64,000 bases of DNA from Clostridium punense (GTDB taxonomy: Bacteria; Bacillota; Clostridia; Clostridiales; Clostridiaceae): contig NZ_JAGGLL010000007.1 of NCBI RefSeq assembly GCF_017874425.1, positions 85,984 to 149,983 of the forward strand. Direction: 5' to 3'. Every line of letters begins with the position of its first letter. Position 1 is the first letter of the stretch. Shown here piece after piece: positions 17,764 through 26,400 of the stretch. Position numbers and translations under genes: made by a program. The notes under the pieces were generated by a model. That model was given only the letters and a program-made list of their open reading frames with translations. It ran no database searches and had not been told where the DNA came from.

Positions 17764-20700
17764 CTAATACTGAATTTCAGCTAATCTTCTATAGGTATCG
17801 TATCTTTCACGAGCATGTTGTTCTGCTACATCATACATTTGATCAGCAATTTCAGGGAATACAGTTGCAAGAGAAGTGTAACGAATTTCACTTAAGATAA
17901 ATTCTTTAAAGGACTTTGTTGGTTCCTTAGAATCTAAAGTAAACGGATTCTTTCCTTCATCTTTAAGCATTGGATTATATCTGTAAAGATGCCAGTATCC
18001 AGATTCTACAGCTTTTTTCTCTTGAGCAATACTTGTTCCCATGCCAGTTTTTATACCATGGTTAACACAAGGTGCATAAGCAATAATTAATGAAGGACCT
18101 TTATAAGCTTCTGCTTCAGCTATTGCTTTTATTGTATGGTTCATATTTGCACCCATTGAAATTTGAGTTACGTATACATAACCATAGCTCATAGCCATTA
18201 ATCCTAAATCTTTCTTTCTAATTTTCTTACCTGCCGCTGCAAATTTAGCCACTGCAGCTGTAGGAGTAGCTTTTGAAGATTGACCTCCAGTATTAGAATA
18301 AACCTCTGTATCCATAACAAAGATATTTACATCATCACCAGTAGATAAAACTTGGTCAAGTCCTGAGAAGCCTATATCATAAGCCCAACCATCTCCGCCA
18401 ATCATCCAATGAGACTTTTTAACAAGGTGATCTTTGTTTTCCATTATTTCTTTAAGAAGTGGGTCTTTTTCGTAGTCTACACTCTTCATAGCTTCAAGAA
18501 TTTTTGAAGTTGCAGCCTTTGAAGCTTCTCCATCACTCATACCAGCTAACCATTCCTCAAAGGCTTCTTTAAGCATAGGTGATTGAGGATTATTTAGGGC
18601 TTCTTTTATTAACATAGCAAGTTTTTCTCTTAGTTGTTTTACTGCTAAATACATTCCATAGCCATATTCAGCATTATCCTCAAATAGAGAGTTACCCCAA
18701 GCAGGGCCTTTTCCACAGGCATTTGTAGAATAAGGTACAGAAGGTGCACTACCTCCCCAAATTGATGAACAACCTGTAGCATTGGCAATCATCATTCTAT
18801 CTCCAAATAACTGAGTTAGAAGTTTAACATAAGGGGTTTCGCCACAACCTGGACATGCGCCACTGAATTCCATAAGTGGTCTAACAAACTGACTTCCCTT
18901 TAAGGTTTTCTTATCCATTATGTGATCTTTAGAGGTCACTGTTGTACCATATTCCCAGTTCTCAGATTCCATTTCTATTTCAAGAGGTGCAGGCTTCATT
19001 ATTAAAGCTTTTCCAGGAGCAGGACAAATATCAGCACAGTTTCCGCAACCTGTACAATCAAGTGGACTTATTTGTATACGATAATGCAAGTCTTCAAAGC
19101 CTTTTCCAGTTGGTTTCTTAGTCTTAAAGGTATCCGGTGCTTTTTCCTTTTCTGTATCATCTAATAATAATGGTCTTATAACTGCATGAGGGCAGATATA
19201 CGCACATTGGTTACATTGAATGCATTTATCAATTTGCCATTCTGGCACAGTAACAGCTATGCCACGCTTTTCATAAGAGGTAGTTCCTGTTGGGAATATA
19301 CCGTCTTCCATTCCATTAAAGGCGCTAACAGGAAGTTCATCTCCCTCATGTCTTTCCATTGGTCTTTGTATATTTTTAACAAAGTCAGGTTCTTCTTTAA
19401 TTGGCAAATTTTCATCTTCAGCATTGGTCCAAGCTTCAGGAACAGTAACCTTATGAAGTGCATTAACACCTTGGTCAATGGCATCTTTATTCATAGTAAC
19501 AATCTTTTCGCCTTTTTTACCATAGGTTTTTTCCACTGAAGCTTTTAGTAAATCTAAAGCTTGTTCTACAGGTATAACATTGGCAAGCTTAAAGAAGGCA
19601 GATTGCATTATCATGTTAATTCTTCCACCAAGGCCAATTTTACCAGCTATTGATATAGCATCTATAGTATAGAAGTTAATATTGTTTTGAGCTATATATC
19701 TTCTTAAAGAAGAAGGTAATCTTGTTTCTAATTCACTATCACTCCAAGGACAGTTTAGAACAAACACACCATTTTTCTTTAAACCTTTTAGTAAATCAAA
19801 ATTATAAACATAAGATGGATTATGGCAAGCTATATAGTCAGCTTTATATACTAAGTAAGGTGATCTTATTGGTTTTTTACCAAATCTTAAGTGAGATACG
19901 GTACTTCCACCAGATTTCTTACTATCATAAGAGAAGTATGCTTGAGCATAAAGATCTGTATTATCTCCAATAATTTTAATAGCAGATTTATTTGCTCCAA
20001 CAGTTCCATCAGAACCTAATCCCCAGAACTTACAGCTAATTGTTCCTTCAGCTGAAGTTTCAATGATTTCCTCTTCAGGTAATGAAGTATTAGTAACATC
20101 ATCAACAATTCCAATAGTAAATCCATTTTTAGGTCTTGGAGTATTTAAATTTTTATAAACAGCCAATATTTGTGATGGTCTAGTGTCCTTTGACCCTAAG
20201 CCGTATCTTCCACCAACAATTAGCGGCTTTTCTGTATGATGATAGAAAGCATTACAGATGTCTAGGTATAATGGTTCACCTAGGGCACCAGGTTCTTTTG
20301 TACGGTCTAATACAGCTATTTTCTTAACCGTTTTAGGAAGAACATTAAATAAATATGTAGGACAGAAAGGACGATATAAGTGAACTTTAATTAATCCAAC
20401 TTTTTCTCCTTGCTTCATTAAATAATCTATAGTTTCTTCGATAGTATCGCATACTGAACCCATAGCAATAATTATATTTTCAGCATTTGGGTCTCCGTAA
20501 TAATCAAAAGGATGATAAGATCTTCCGGTAATTTTTTCTATTTCCCTCATGTACCCCTCTACAATATCAGGAACTGCATCAAAAAATCTATTTGAAGACT
20601 CTCTTTGTTGGAAGTAGATATCAGGGTTTTGAGCTGTACCTCTTAATGTTGGATGTTCAGGGTTTAATGCTCTTTGTCTAAAAGCTTTTAGGGCATCTTG

Positions 20701-21288
20701 ATCCACTAACTTAATTACATCTTCTGGATTAACTACTTCAATCTTTTGATACTCGTGAGAGGTTCTAAAGCCGTCGAAAAAGTGTATAAAAGGAACTCTA
20801 GCTTTTATTGCAGATAAATGGGCAACATTAGCCATATCCATTACTTCTTGAACATTTGACGCAGCTAAAAGGGCTACACCAGTTTGTCTAGTAGCCATTA
20901 CGTCCTGATGATCACCGAAGATTGAAAGGGCATGAGCAGCAATAGCACGAGCACTTACGTGTAAAACTCCAGGCAAAAGTTCTCCTGCCATTCTGTAAAG
21001 GTTAGGTATCATTAATAACAAACCTTGAGAGGCTGTATAAGTAGTTGTAAGAGCGCCTCCAACTAAGGAACCATGCACAGAACCTGATGCACCAGCCTCA
21101 GATTGCATTTCCACAACCTTAACTGGTTGACCAAACATGTTTTTTCTACCATGAGCTGACCAATCATCTGTTAGCTCAGCCATGGGTGTTGAAGGTGTAA
21201 TGGGATAGATGGCAGCTACTTCGGTAAAAGCATAGGAAGCTTCTGCAGCAGCTTGATTTCCATCCATGGTTTTCATAATCTTTGCCAT
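17764..21288 (-). CDS. nifJ: Pyruvate:ferredoxin (flavodoxin) oxidoreductase
   Basis: This single-chain 1174-residue enzyme oxidatively decarboxylates pyruvate to acetyl-CoA and reduces ferredoxin, central to clostridial fermentation. Domains appear in the usual order: TPP pyrimidine-binding ('YPITPSTPMAEL' near residue 30), transketolase C-like, gamma domain ('GLGSDGTVGANK' near 425), a ferredoxin domain with two [4Fe-4S] motifs (C-x2-C-x2-C-x3-C-P near 687 and again near 747), then the TPP domain with 'CPGCGE' near 813 and Mg-TPP motif 'GDGWAYDIGFSG' near 970. A GAGGAGG site precedes the ATG. The length is typical. The upstream region holds the second copy of a 26-bp box shared with the DUF2680 gene. 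Confidence 0.97.
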   Translation of the reverse strand: MAKIMKTMDGNQAAAEASYAFTEVAAIYPITPSTPMAELTDDWSAHGRKNMFGQPVKVVEMQSEAGASGSVHGSLVGGALTTTYTASQGLLLMIPNLYRMAGELLPGVLHVSARAIAAHALSIFGDHQDVMATRQTGVALLAASNVQEVMDMANVAHLSAIKARVPFIHFFDGFRTSHEYQKIEVVNPEDVIKLVDQDALKAFRQRALNPEHPTLRGTAQNPDIYFQQRESSNRFFDAVPDIVEGYMREIEKITGRSYHPFDYYGDPNAENIIIAMGSVCDTIEETIDYLMKQGEKVGLIKVHLYRPFCPTYLFNVLPKTVKKIAVLDRTKEPGALGEPLYLDICNAFYHHTEKPLIVGGRYGLGSKDTRPSQILAVYKNLNTPRPKNGFTIGIVDDVTNTSLPEEEIIETSAEGTISCKFWGLGSDGTVGANKSAIKIIGDNTDLYAQAYFSYDSKKSGGSTVSHLRFGKKPIRSPYLVYKADYIACHNPSYVYNFDLLKGLKKNGVFVLNCPWSDSELETRLPSSLRRYIAQNNINFYTIDAISIAGKIGLGGRINMIMQSAFFKLANVIPVEQALDLLKASVEKTYGKKGEKIVTMNKDAIDQGVNALHKVTVPEAWTNAEDENLPIKEEPDFVKNIQRPMERHEGDELPVSAFNGMEDGIFPTGTTSYEKRGIAVTVPEWQIDKCIQCNQCAYICPHAVIRPLLLDDTEKEKAPDTFKTKKPTGKGFEDLHYRIQISPLDCTGCGNCADICPAPGKALIMKPAPLEIEMESENWEYGTTVTSKDHIMDKKTLKGSQFVRPLMEFSGACPGCGETPYVKLLTQLFGDRMMIANATGCSSIWGGSAPSVPYSTNACGKGPAWGNSLFEDNAEYGYGMYLAVKQLREKLAMLIKEALNNPQSPMLKEAFEEWLAGMSDGEASKAATSKILEAMKSVDYEKDPLLKEIMENKDHLVKKSHWMIGGDGWAYDIGFSGLDQVLSTGDDVNIFVMDTEVYSNTGGQSSKATPTAAVAKFAAAGKKIRKKDLGLMAMSYGYVYVTQISMGANMNHTIKAIAEAEAYKGPSLIIAYAPCVNHGIKTGMGTSIAQEKKAVESGYWHLYRYNPMLKDEGKNPFTLDSKEPTKSFKEFILSEIRYTSLATVFPEIADQMYDVAEQHARERYDTYRRLAEIQY

Positions 21289-21507
21289 TTATAAAAATCC
21301 TCCTCAAAATAAAATTAGCACCTACTAAAAAATCATAAACAGGTACCTTACAATTTGTCTTATCTATTCTATTATTTACTAGTTATATACACTCCATACA
21401 TAAAATTTCAAAAATTACTTTTATGATATACAATTTAATATATTGTAAAAAATTAATATTTATTATAATCATCATTAAAACCTTTACAAAAATAAACAAA
21501 TTAAGAC

Positions 21508-21533
21508 AATTGTGATAAATTTGTGAAATATGA
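21508..21533. promoter_or_regulatory. 26-bp box with TTGTGA-N5-TTGTGA direct repeats, copy 2
   Basis: Exact 26-bp match to 12465-12490, with half-sites at 21510-21515 and 21521-21526. It lies 220 bp upstream of the oxidoreductase start codon and 19 bp before the -35 of the divergent HD-GYP promoter, so it could serve either gene. Confidence 0.55.
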
Positions 21534-21552
21534 AATAATATGTTGAAATTTG

Positions 21553-21581
21553 TTGAATACTGGAAAATATTATGGTATATT
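21553..21581 (+). promoter_or_regulatory. SigmaA-type promoter of the HD-GYP gene
   Basis: TTGAAT (21553-21558), a 17-bp spacer and TATATT (21576-21581), 64 bp before the start codon. Confidence 0.6.
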
Positions 21582-21645
21582 ATTGAAAATGAATAATTTA
21601 TAGTTCTTAAAAAATAGTTTTATTATTGGGGGAATAAGAAATTTT

Positions 21646-22299
21646 ATGTGTAATGAGTGTCCGGAAAATAACAAAGTAAGTGTAATTAAAAGGCTTTTAA
21701 AAGAATTAGATGAAAAAAGCAAAGACACCTTAAGCCATTGTTATAATGTAGTTAACTATGCTACTGGTTTTGCTAGATATATTCAATGTAGTCAAGAAGA
21801 AGTCGTTAACCTTCATTATGCTGCATTATTACACGATATAGGAAAACTTAAAATTCCTAGTGAAATATTAGATAAAGTTGAAAGATTAACTCAGGAAGAA
21901 TATGAAATCATAAAAACTCATTCTTATTATGGATATGAAATAGTCCAACATACTGGAGTTTTTAGTGAAGAATTAGAACTAATACTCCATCATCACGAAA
22001 GAATAGATGGAAATGGATACCCTCATAAACTAGTGAATAATAATATCAGTAAATTATGCAAGATATTAAGTATTTGTGATTCTTTTGATGCAATGGTTAG
22101 TAAAAGAACTTATAAGGCAAGTATGACTATAGATGAAGCTATTAAAGAACTTGTAAATAATGTAGAAAAACAATTTGATAGGGAATTAGTGAATTTATTT
22201 GTTGCATTTATAAAAAACTTTGAATTAAAAGAAAATAATTATTATAGTAAAATAGATGCATTAAATAATGATTTAAATTTTTTACCAAGAACATTATAA
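21646..22299 (+). CDS. HD-GYP-type domain protein (putative cyclic dinucleotide phosphodiesterase)
   Basis: This 217-residue protein is almost entirely an HD-GYP domain. It shows metal ligand 'LLHDIGKLKIP' near residue 65 and the 'HHERIDGNGYP' signature near 117, with 'CDSFDAMVSKRTYK' near 145; these are the residues expected for a c-di-GMP phosphodiesterase. There is no receiver or membrane domain, so input must come from partner proteins or from the cysteine-bearing N-terminus ('MCNECPENNK'). A GGGGG tract sits rather far upstream (about 15 bases), so translation may be weak. The stop codon lies inside a hexanucleotide repeat. Confidence 0.85.
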   Translation: MCNECPENNKVSVIKRLLKELDEKSKDTLSHCYNVVNYATGFARYIQCSQEEVVNLHYAALLHDIGKLKIPSEILDKVERLTQEEYEIIKTHSYYGYEIVQHTGVFSEELELILHHHERIDGNGYPHKLVNNNISKLCKILSICDSFDAMVSKRTYKASMTIDEAIKELVNNVEKQFDRELVNLFVAFIKNFELKENNYYSKIDALNNDLNFLPRTL

Positions 22300-22325
22300 A
22301 GATAAAGATAAAGATAAAGATAAAG
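22296..22325 (+). repeat. Five tandem ATAAAG hexamers
   Basis: Five perfect ATAAAG units. The stop codon of the HD-GYP gene (22297-22299) is contained in the first unit, so copy-number change would leave the protein intact but alter the distance to the terminator. Confidence 0.85.
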
Positions 22326-22332
22326 TTAAATT

Positions 22333-22375
22333 AAAAAGCTGATTTCTGCGTTTAGCAGGAGTCAGCTTTTTAGGT
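22333..22375 (+). terminator. Terminator of the HD-GYP gene
   Basis: AAAAAGCTGA (22333-22342) pairs with TCAGCTTTTT (22362-22371); an inner CTGC/GCAG pair extends the stem. The 3' arm ends in T5. Confidence 0.8.
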
Positions 22376-22523
22376 TTGATTTACTATAATAGTTGATTTT
22401 AATAAATATACATGGTGCAATTAACTTAAAATTACATAAACTTAGTGTTTCTAACTAAATGAGTTATTAAAATTAATAATATAGGTTCAAATAATTTAAA
22501 TAATTAAATTGAAGTTTCAGGAA

Positions 22524-22548
22524 TTCATATTAATATTATTAATATGAA
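22524..22548. promoter_or_regulatory. Perfect 25-bp palindrome upstream of the DUF2089 operon
   Basis: Arms of 11 bp, TTCATATTAAT (22524-22534) and ATTAATATGAA (22538-22548), around an ATT centre. It lies 54 bp before the -35 of the downstream promoter. It could be an operator; no known factor was recognised. Confidence 0.45.
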
Positions 22549-22601
22549 TATTGATATAATTAATTAATAAGAGTTAAATAATAAATTATATTAATTTCAT
22601 A

Positions 22602-22630
22602 TTTACAAATAGAGATAAAAGGAATATAAT
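22602..22630 (+). promoter_or_regulatory. SigmaA-type promoter of the DUF2089 operon
   Basis: TTTACA (22602-22607), 17-bp spacer, TATAAT (22625-22630); the start codon follows 24 bp later. Confidence 0.75.
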
Positions 22631-22653
22631 GTAATTAAAGAGGTGTTATGGTA

Positions 22654-23010
22654 ATGTACAAAGTGATAAGCAGATGCCCTGTGTGTAATGATAAGCTTAA
22701 AATTACTAGGTTAAAGTGTAGTAGCTGTAATACAATTATTGAAAATGAGTTTCAATTCTCAAAGTTCGATACATTGAATAATGAGCAGTTGGAATTTGTA
22801 GAAATCTTTTTAAAATGTAGGGGCAATATCAAAGATGTAGAAAAGGAACTAGGAATATCATATCCTACTGTAAGGTCTAAACTTGATGAAGTAATTCATA
22901 CCTTAGGACTTAAAAATCATGATTCAAAAGACAATACAAAGGTTCTAGAACTACTTGACAAAGGTGAAATTACTGCAGAGGAAGCTATGGGAATGCTAAA
23001 AAATAAGTAA
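22654..23010 (+). CDS. DUF2089-like protein with zinc ribbon and HTH
   Basis: The ATG at 22654 is chosen over 22648 because the GAGGTG site is then 5-8 bases away. The 118-residue product has a Cys4 zinc ribbon (Cys8, Cys11, Cys22, Cys25). Next comes a helical region, 'F...FLKCRGNIKDVEKELGISYPTVRSKLDEVI', that reads as a helix-turn-helix. A C-terminal SHOCT-like helix pair follows ('LLDKGEITAEEAMGMLKNK'). This order fits DUF2089, a presumed DNA-binding regulator. It heads a three-gene operon (next gene 30 bp downstream) and probably controls it, perhaps through the palindrome at 22524; that link is inference. Confidence 0.8.
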   Translation: MYKVISRCPVCNDKLKITRLKCSSCNTIIENEFQFSKFDTLNNEQLEFVEIFLKCRGNIKDVEKELGISYPTVRSKLDEVIHTLGLKNHDSKDNTKVLELLDKGEITAEEAMGMLKNK

Positions 23011-23040
23011 AATTTTATAACAATAAATAGGGGGTAAAAA

Positions 23041-23436
23041 ATGAAAGAGGATGTATTAAAAGTATTAAAAATGATTGAAGAGGGAAAGGTTGATGCTGAA
23101 AGTGGTGCAAAATTGATTGAAGCTTTAGGGGAAAAGAAAATTGAAGAGAATGGTGTACTTCAAACAATTCAAGATCAGCGTAGCTATATTAATGATGAAA
23201 AGATGTTATATGTTCTTGTGGATTCCCATGATGGAGACAAGGTGAAAGTAAATGTTCCTATGAATTTTGTAAAGAGTATTTTAAGCGCAACGGGAAAGCT
23301 TCCAATTAAAGCCGAAGGTATAACTTCAAGTGTGGATATGGAAATTGTCAAGGAAGCAATAATGAATAATATTACTGGAAAAATAGTTGATATAGAAAGT
23401 CATAATGGGGATAAGGTTATTATAGAAATAAGATAA
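23041..23436 (+). CDS. Protein with N-terminal SHOCT-like domain (YvlB/LiaX-type start)
   Basis: The first 35 residues ('VLKVLKMIEEGKVDAESGAKLIEAL') form the short helical SHOCT-like module seen at the start of YvlB/LiaX-type envelope-stress proteins. A flexible linker and a 75-residue domain follow, with 'VDSHDGDKVKVNVPMNFVKSIL' and ending 'IVDIESHNGDKVIIEIR'. That C-terminal domain recurs in the next gene, so the two are related. At 131 residues it lacks the large DUF4097 beta-helix of YvlB. The GGGGG site is good. Function is unknown; membrane-stress sensing by analogy only. Confidence 0.6.
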   Translation: MKEDVLKVLKMIEEGKVDAESGAKLIEALGEKKIEENGVLQTIQDQRSYINDEKMLYVLVDSHDGDKVKVNVPMNFVKSILSATGKLPIKAEGITSSVDMEIVKEAIMNNITGKIVDIESHNGDKVIIEIR

Positions 23437-23487
23437 ATTTTTATAAAGAGTTACTCTATTTAAATAGTAGTGCTTTGAGGTGAATTT

Positions 23488-23748
23488 ATGAGGATTGAGA
23501 TGAATATTAAATCAGGAAGAGGTTTTAAGCTATATGTGCCTATGTCTTTTGCTAGATTTGGAATGAGGATCGGTATATGGGGAGTCAGGAGGAGCAAAAA
23601 TACCAATGAAGAAGTTAAGAAATATTTAAATATTATTGATGAAAGAGTAATTTCTCAAGCTTTAAGAGAACTAAGTAATAAATATAAAGGGTTAGATTTG
23701 GTGCATATACAATCAAAAGGGGGAGAAGTAATAAAAATTACGGTATAA
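23488..23748 (+). CDS. Small paralogous protein of the DUF2089/SHOCT operon
   Basis: This 86-residue protein resembles the C-terminal domain of its upstream neighbour: 'FKLYVPMSFARFGM' corresponds to 'VKVNVPMNFVKSIL', and 'LVHIQSKGGEVIKITV' to 'IVDIESHNGDKVIIEIR'. It lacks the SHOCT part. A basic segment ('GVRRSKN') sits between the two shared blocks. Start ATG follows a GAGGTG site. No signal peptide or clear membrane helix is visible, although 'MSFARFGMRIGIWG' is amphipathic and may associate with membranes. Function unknown. Confidence 0.6.
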   Translation: MRIEMNIKSGRGFKLYVPMSFARFGMRIGIWGVRRSKNTNEEVKKYLNIIDERVISQALRELSNKYKGLDLVHIQSKGGEVIKITV

Positions 23749-24109
23749 AACTATAGTCTTATATAAGTATTATCCCTACTATCTTAGAACTAGAAAGTGG
23801 GGATTGATTTAGTGGAATGTAATATATAGGGGAGGTGTAAAAACTGGACAACGTATTTTGATTTTATTAATATTGGAATTATCTTGTTTAAAAAGATTAT
23901 TAGGAGCAAGGGTTTAAAACTTTAAATATATAAGGAATAAATGAGACTAAGGAATTTTTATAAGGAAATAAAATTAGGCAAGTGTATATTAATTGCCTAA
24001 TTTGTAAATAATTTAAATGATTAAGCAATCATACAAGCAACCCAAACTATGTATGAAAACCTAATATTTCTTAAATCAAAAAAAGTATGACCATAGGGCC
24101 ATACTTTTC
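23749..24109. other. Intergenic region, no supported gene
   Basis: This 361-bp gap contains a strong GGGGAGG sequence at about 23830 that is not followed by a usable start codon, and the hemerythrin terminator at 24081-24108. No gene could be supported. Confidence 0.5.
24081..24108 (-). terminator. Terminator of bacteriohemerythrin gene
   Basis: AAAAGTATG (24081-24089) pairs with CATACTTTT (24100-24108); on the minus strand it ends in a T-rich stretch. It directly abuts the stop codon at 24110. Confidence 0.75.
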
Positions 24110-24499
24110 TTACATTACGTATCCTTGATCGCTGATTAAAATATGTTCACAAACCCATTTATGGACAAACTGAAGTATTTCAAGTATATACTCATTTTGA
24201 CCTTCATCTATGCGGGCATAGTCAATATTGTTTACTGCATTAACAAACTCATCATGTTGTACCTTGTGAGATAAAAACTTCTTATAACCAATACTGAGCA
24301 TATAATCTTCTTCAGATTTAAAATGGAATATGGCGTAATCTTTCAATTCTCCAATGATTTCTAGAATTTTATCATACTTATCAATTGAGAAGCTGTTTGT
24401 TAATAGTTCATAACCATCATTTCCTATATCAAAAAGTTTTTTGTGCTGTTCATCTATATGAGGTACACCAGTTTCATATTCATCTTTCCATTCAAACAT
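24110..24499 (-). CDS. Bacteriohemerythrin
   Basis: The ATG at 24499 is preferred to 24508 because the AGGGGG site touches 24508 but is 9 bases from 24499. The 129-residue protein is a single hemerythrin four-helix bundle. It has the di-iron ligand pattern: His in 'VPHIDEQHKKLFD', His-F-x2-Glu-Glu in 'HFKSEEDYM', 'H...H..F' in 'HKVQHDEFV', and C-terminal 'H..I.D' ('CEHILISDQGY'). Hemerythrins bind O2 reversibly; in an anaerobe this fits oxygen scavenging or sensing. There is no attached signalling domain. Confidence 0.9.
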   Translation of the reverse strand: MFEWKDEYETGVPHIDEQHKKLFDIGNDGYELLTNSFSIDKYDKILEIIGELKDYAIFHFKSEEDYMLSIGYKKFLSHKVQHDEFVNAVNNIDYARIDEGQNEYILEILQFVHKWVCEHILISDQGYVM

Positions 24500-24625
24500 A
24501 TAACTCATCCCCCTAAAATATTAAGTATTTTATAACATATAATTTAATAATAATAAATTATAACAGCACTTATATAATTTGTCAGTAATAAGTTTAATCT
24601 ACACCAAGAAAAATAAATACTAATT

Positions 24626-25339
24626 TTATAATTTACTTTCAATTATTTTTTTTACTTTTCCAGGAAGAGAATCAATCTCTTCTTTAGAAAGATTGGCTGT
24701 ATTTACTGCTGGGTGAATAAACATATCTACTTCTGCAGGTTTTATCTTATTACCATTGGCCTCCATAAGTTTGTAAGAGCCTTTAATAGTTACAGGGATT
24801 ATAGGAACCTTTGTTTTAGTGGCTAATTTAAAACTTCCTGCTTTAAATTCTCCCATTTTTTCACCCTTACTTCTTGTACCTTCAGGGAAAATAACTAAAG
24901 AATGTCCTTTCTTTATTATATTTACACCTTCAACTATGGCTTCAGCAGATTTTCTTATACTGCTTCTATCCATAAACACACAATTCATATAAGACATCCA
25001 ATTTCGAAGAATAGGAATCTTTTTCATTTCAATTTTTGCAACATAGCCTTTAGGCTTGTCTATAAAACTCATAAATAAAGCTATATCAAAATTACCTTGA
25101 TGATTACCAATAAAAACTACTGGAATATCCTTGGGAATATTTTCTTCACCGTAAATATTAACTTTAGCACCGCTTAATTTTACTCTTTTCATAGCCCATT
25201 TTGAAGTTGTTTTATGTATATATTCATTTCGAAATGAAAGTTCCCCTTTTTTTTCTAGTGATTTTACAGTATGCATTTGAGGGATTTTTCCAATTAAGCT
25301 TACTGCAAAGCTTACATACCATCTTATTGTTCTTAGCAT
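24626..25339 (-). CDS. plsC: 1-acyl-sn-glycerol-3-phosphate acyltransferase
   Basis: This 237-residue membrane-associated acyltransferase makes phosphatidic acid from lysophosphatidic acid. Catalytic motif H-x4-D is present in 'GNHQGNFDIALF' near residue 80, block II/III in 'CVFMDRSSIRKS' and substrate-binding 'FPEGTRSKGEKMGEFKAGSFKLA' near 155, with 'VPIIPVTIKGS' following. The hydrophobic N-terminus fits a membrane anchor. A GGAGG site precedes the ATG. It is probably monocistronic, with no clear terminator. Confidence 0.92.
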   Translation of the reverse strand: MLRTIRWYVSFAVSLIGKIPQMHTVKSLEKKGELSFRNEYIHKTTSKWAMKRVKLSGAKVNIYGEENIPKDIPVVFIGNHQGNFDIALFMSFIDKPKGYVAKIEMKKIPILRNWMSYMNCVFMDRSSIRKSAEAIVEGVNIIKKGHSLVIFPEGTRSKGEKMGEFKAGSFKLATKTKVPIIPVTIKGSYKLMEANGNKIKPAEVDMFIHPAVNTANLSKEEIDSLPGKVKKIIESKL

Positions 25340-25555
25340 AATTACCTCCTATTTTTATCTAATTAACATATATATTTATACATAAATTTTGAAATGGTAA
25401 AAAATGAGTAGTTTTAAAACCATAGAATATATAATAACATAATATTAGGTTAATGGCTTATATATGTATTCAATTATAGTATAAAATAATTGAAGGTTAA
25501 AGAGTTAGGGCATATAATAAGTTATACTAAAAATTTAATATATTGGAGAAAAACA

Positions 25556-26311
25556 ATGAAAATTTATATTTCACAATTAGATGAATTTAGTAAGCTAGAA
25601 CATATTGTTAAGGAGTTTAATGTAGGACTTGAAATTGTAACTTTTGCTAATGCAATGGTGTTAGACTCCAAGGAGCAGTACACTAGTGAACTTAGGGGAT
25701 ATATTAATAAAGTAAGCAATGTTTCTTTTCATGGGCCATTTTCAGATTTGGTTCCAGGAACCAATGACCCAGAAATTAGACGTGTTGTTAATAAGAGATT
25801 TACACAGGCTTTTAATATAGCAAGAGAGTTTAATTCTCAGCGTATTATCTATCATTCAGGGTGTATTCCACACACATATTGGGAAAAACAATGGGTTGAA
25901 AATTCCAAAGCGTTTTGGAAAGGCTTTGCTAAAGATAAGTTAGATCTTATGGAAATACATATTGAGAATGTATTTGATGAAGATTATCCATTGATAGCAG
26001 ACATAATTGATGAAGTAAATCATCCTAATTTTTCTGCTTGCTTAGATATAGGGCATGTAAATACCTGTTCAACAAAATCCATTGAACACTGGATAAAAGG
26101 GCTTAATAATAGAATAGGGCATGTACATTTGCATAACAATGAAGGGGTATTAGATAATCACCAAGGGCTAAATAAAGGCAATATAAATATGATAAAAACT
26201 TTAGAGTTGTTAAAGGGTTACTGTCCAGAGGCAACTTGGGCGTTAGAAGTATTTGATATAAAGGAACTACAGGAATCACTGCAATTTTTAAAAAGCAATT
26301 GTTTTTTCTAG
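25556..26311 (+). CDS. Sugar phosphate isomerase/epimerase-like TIM-barrel protein
   Basis: The frame is open from a TTG at 25490, but the ATG at 25556 has a GGAG site 7 bases upstream and is chosen; the product is 251 residues. It has the xylose isomerase-like/AP endonuclease 2 TIM-barrel pattern of metal-ligand strands: 'SFHGPFSDLVPG', 'IIYHSGC', 'EIHIENVFDED', 'ACLDIGHVN', 'HVHLHNNEG' and C-terminal 'WALEVFD'. These suggest a divalent-metal sugar isomerase, epimerase or related lyase; the substrate is unknown and the gene stands alone. A bidirectional terminator follows. Confidence 0.75.
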   Translation: MKIYISQLDEFSKLEHIVKEFNVGLEIVTFANAMVLDSKEQYTSELRGYINKVSNVSFHGPFSDLVPGTNDPEIRRVVNKRFTQAFNIAREFNSQRIIYHSGCIPHTYWEKQWVENSKAFWKGFAKDKLDLMEIHIENVFDEDYPLIADIIDEVNHPNFSACLDIGHVNTCSTKSIEHWIKGLNNRIGHVHLHNNEGVLDNHQGLNKGNINMIKTLELLKGYCPEATWALEVFDIKELQESLQFLKSNCFF

Positions 26312-26400
26312 CTTAAAAACATCTATATTGCTTAGGTTAATTTATTTATGGATACAGAATTTTTTCAATGATTTCACCATTGAAACTATAACATAGGCAG

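Larger units (their letters stand above)
21289..21645. other. Divergent intergenic region with promoter and shared box
   Basis: These 357 bp separate the oxidoreductase gene (minus) and the HD-GYP gene (plus). They carry the 26-bp box at 21508-21533 and a good promoter at 21553-21581 for the plus-strand gene. No small gene was seen. Confidence 0.6.

Noticed and set aside
19186..19973. Plus-strand frames within the pyruvate:ferredoxin oxidoreductase gene
   Set aside because: They oppose the ferredoxin and gamma domains of an intact 1174-residue enzyme and lack ribosome sites.
22296..22325. ATAAAG repeats considered as a CRISPR-like or iteron array
   Set aside because: Six-base units without spacers; it is a microsatellite, and no replication or cas genes are present.
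23820..23840. GGGGAGG ribosome-site-like sequence after the DUF2089 operon
   Set aside because: All nearby start codons lead to immediate stops.
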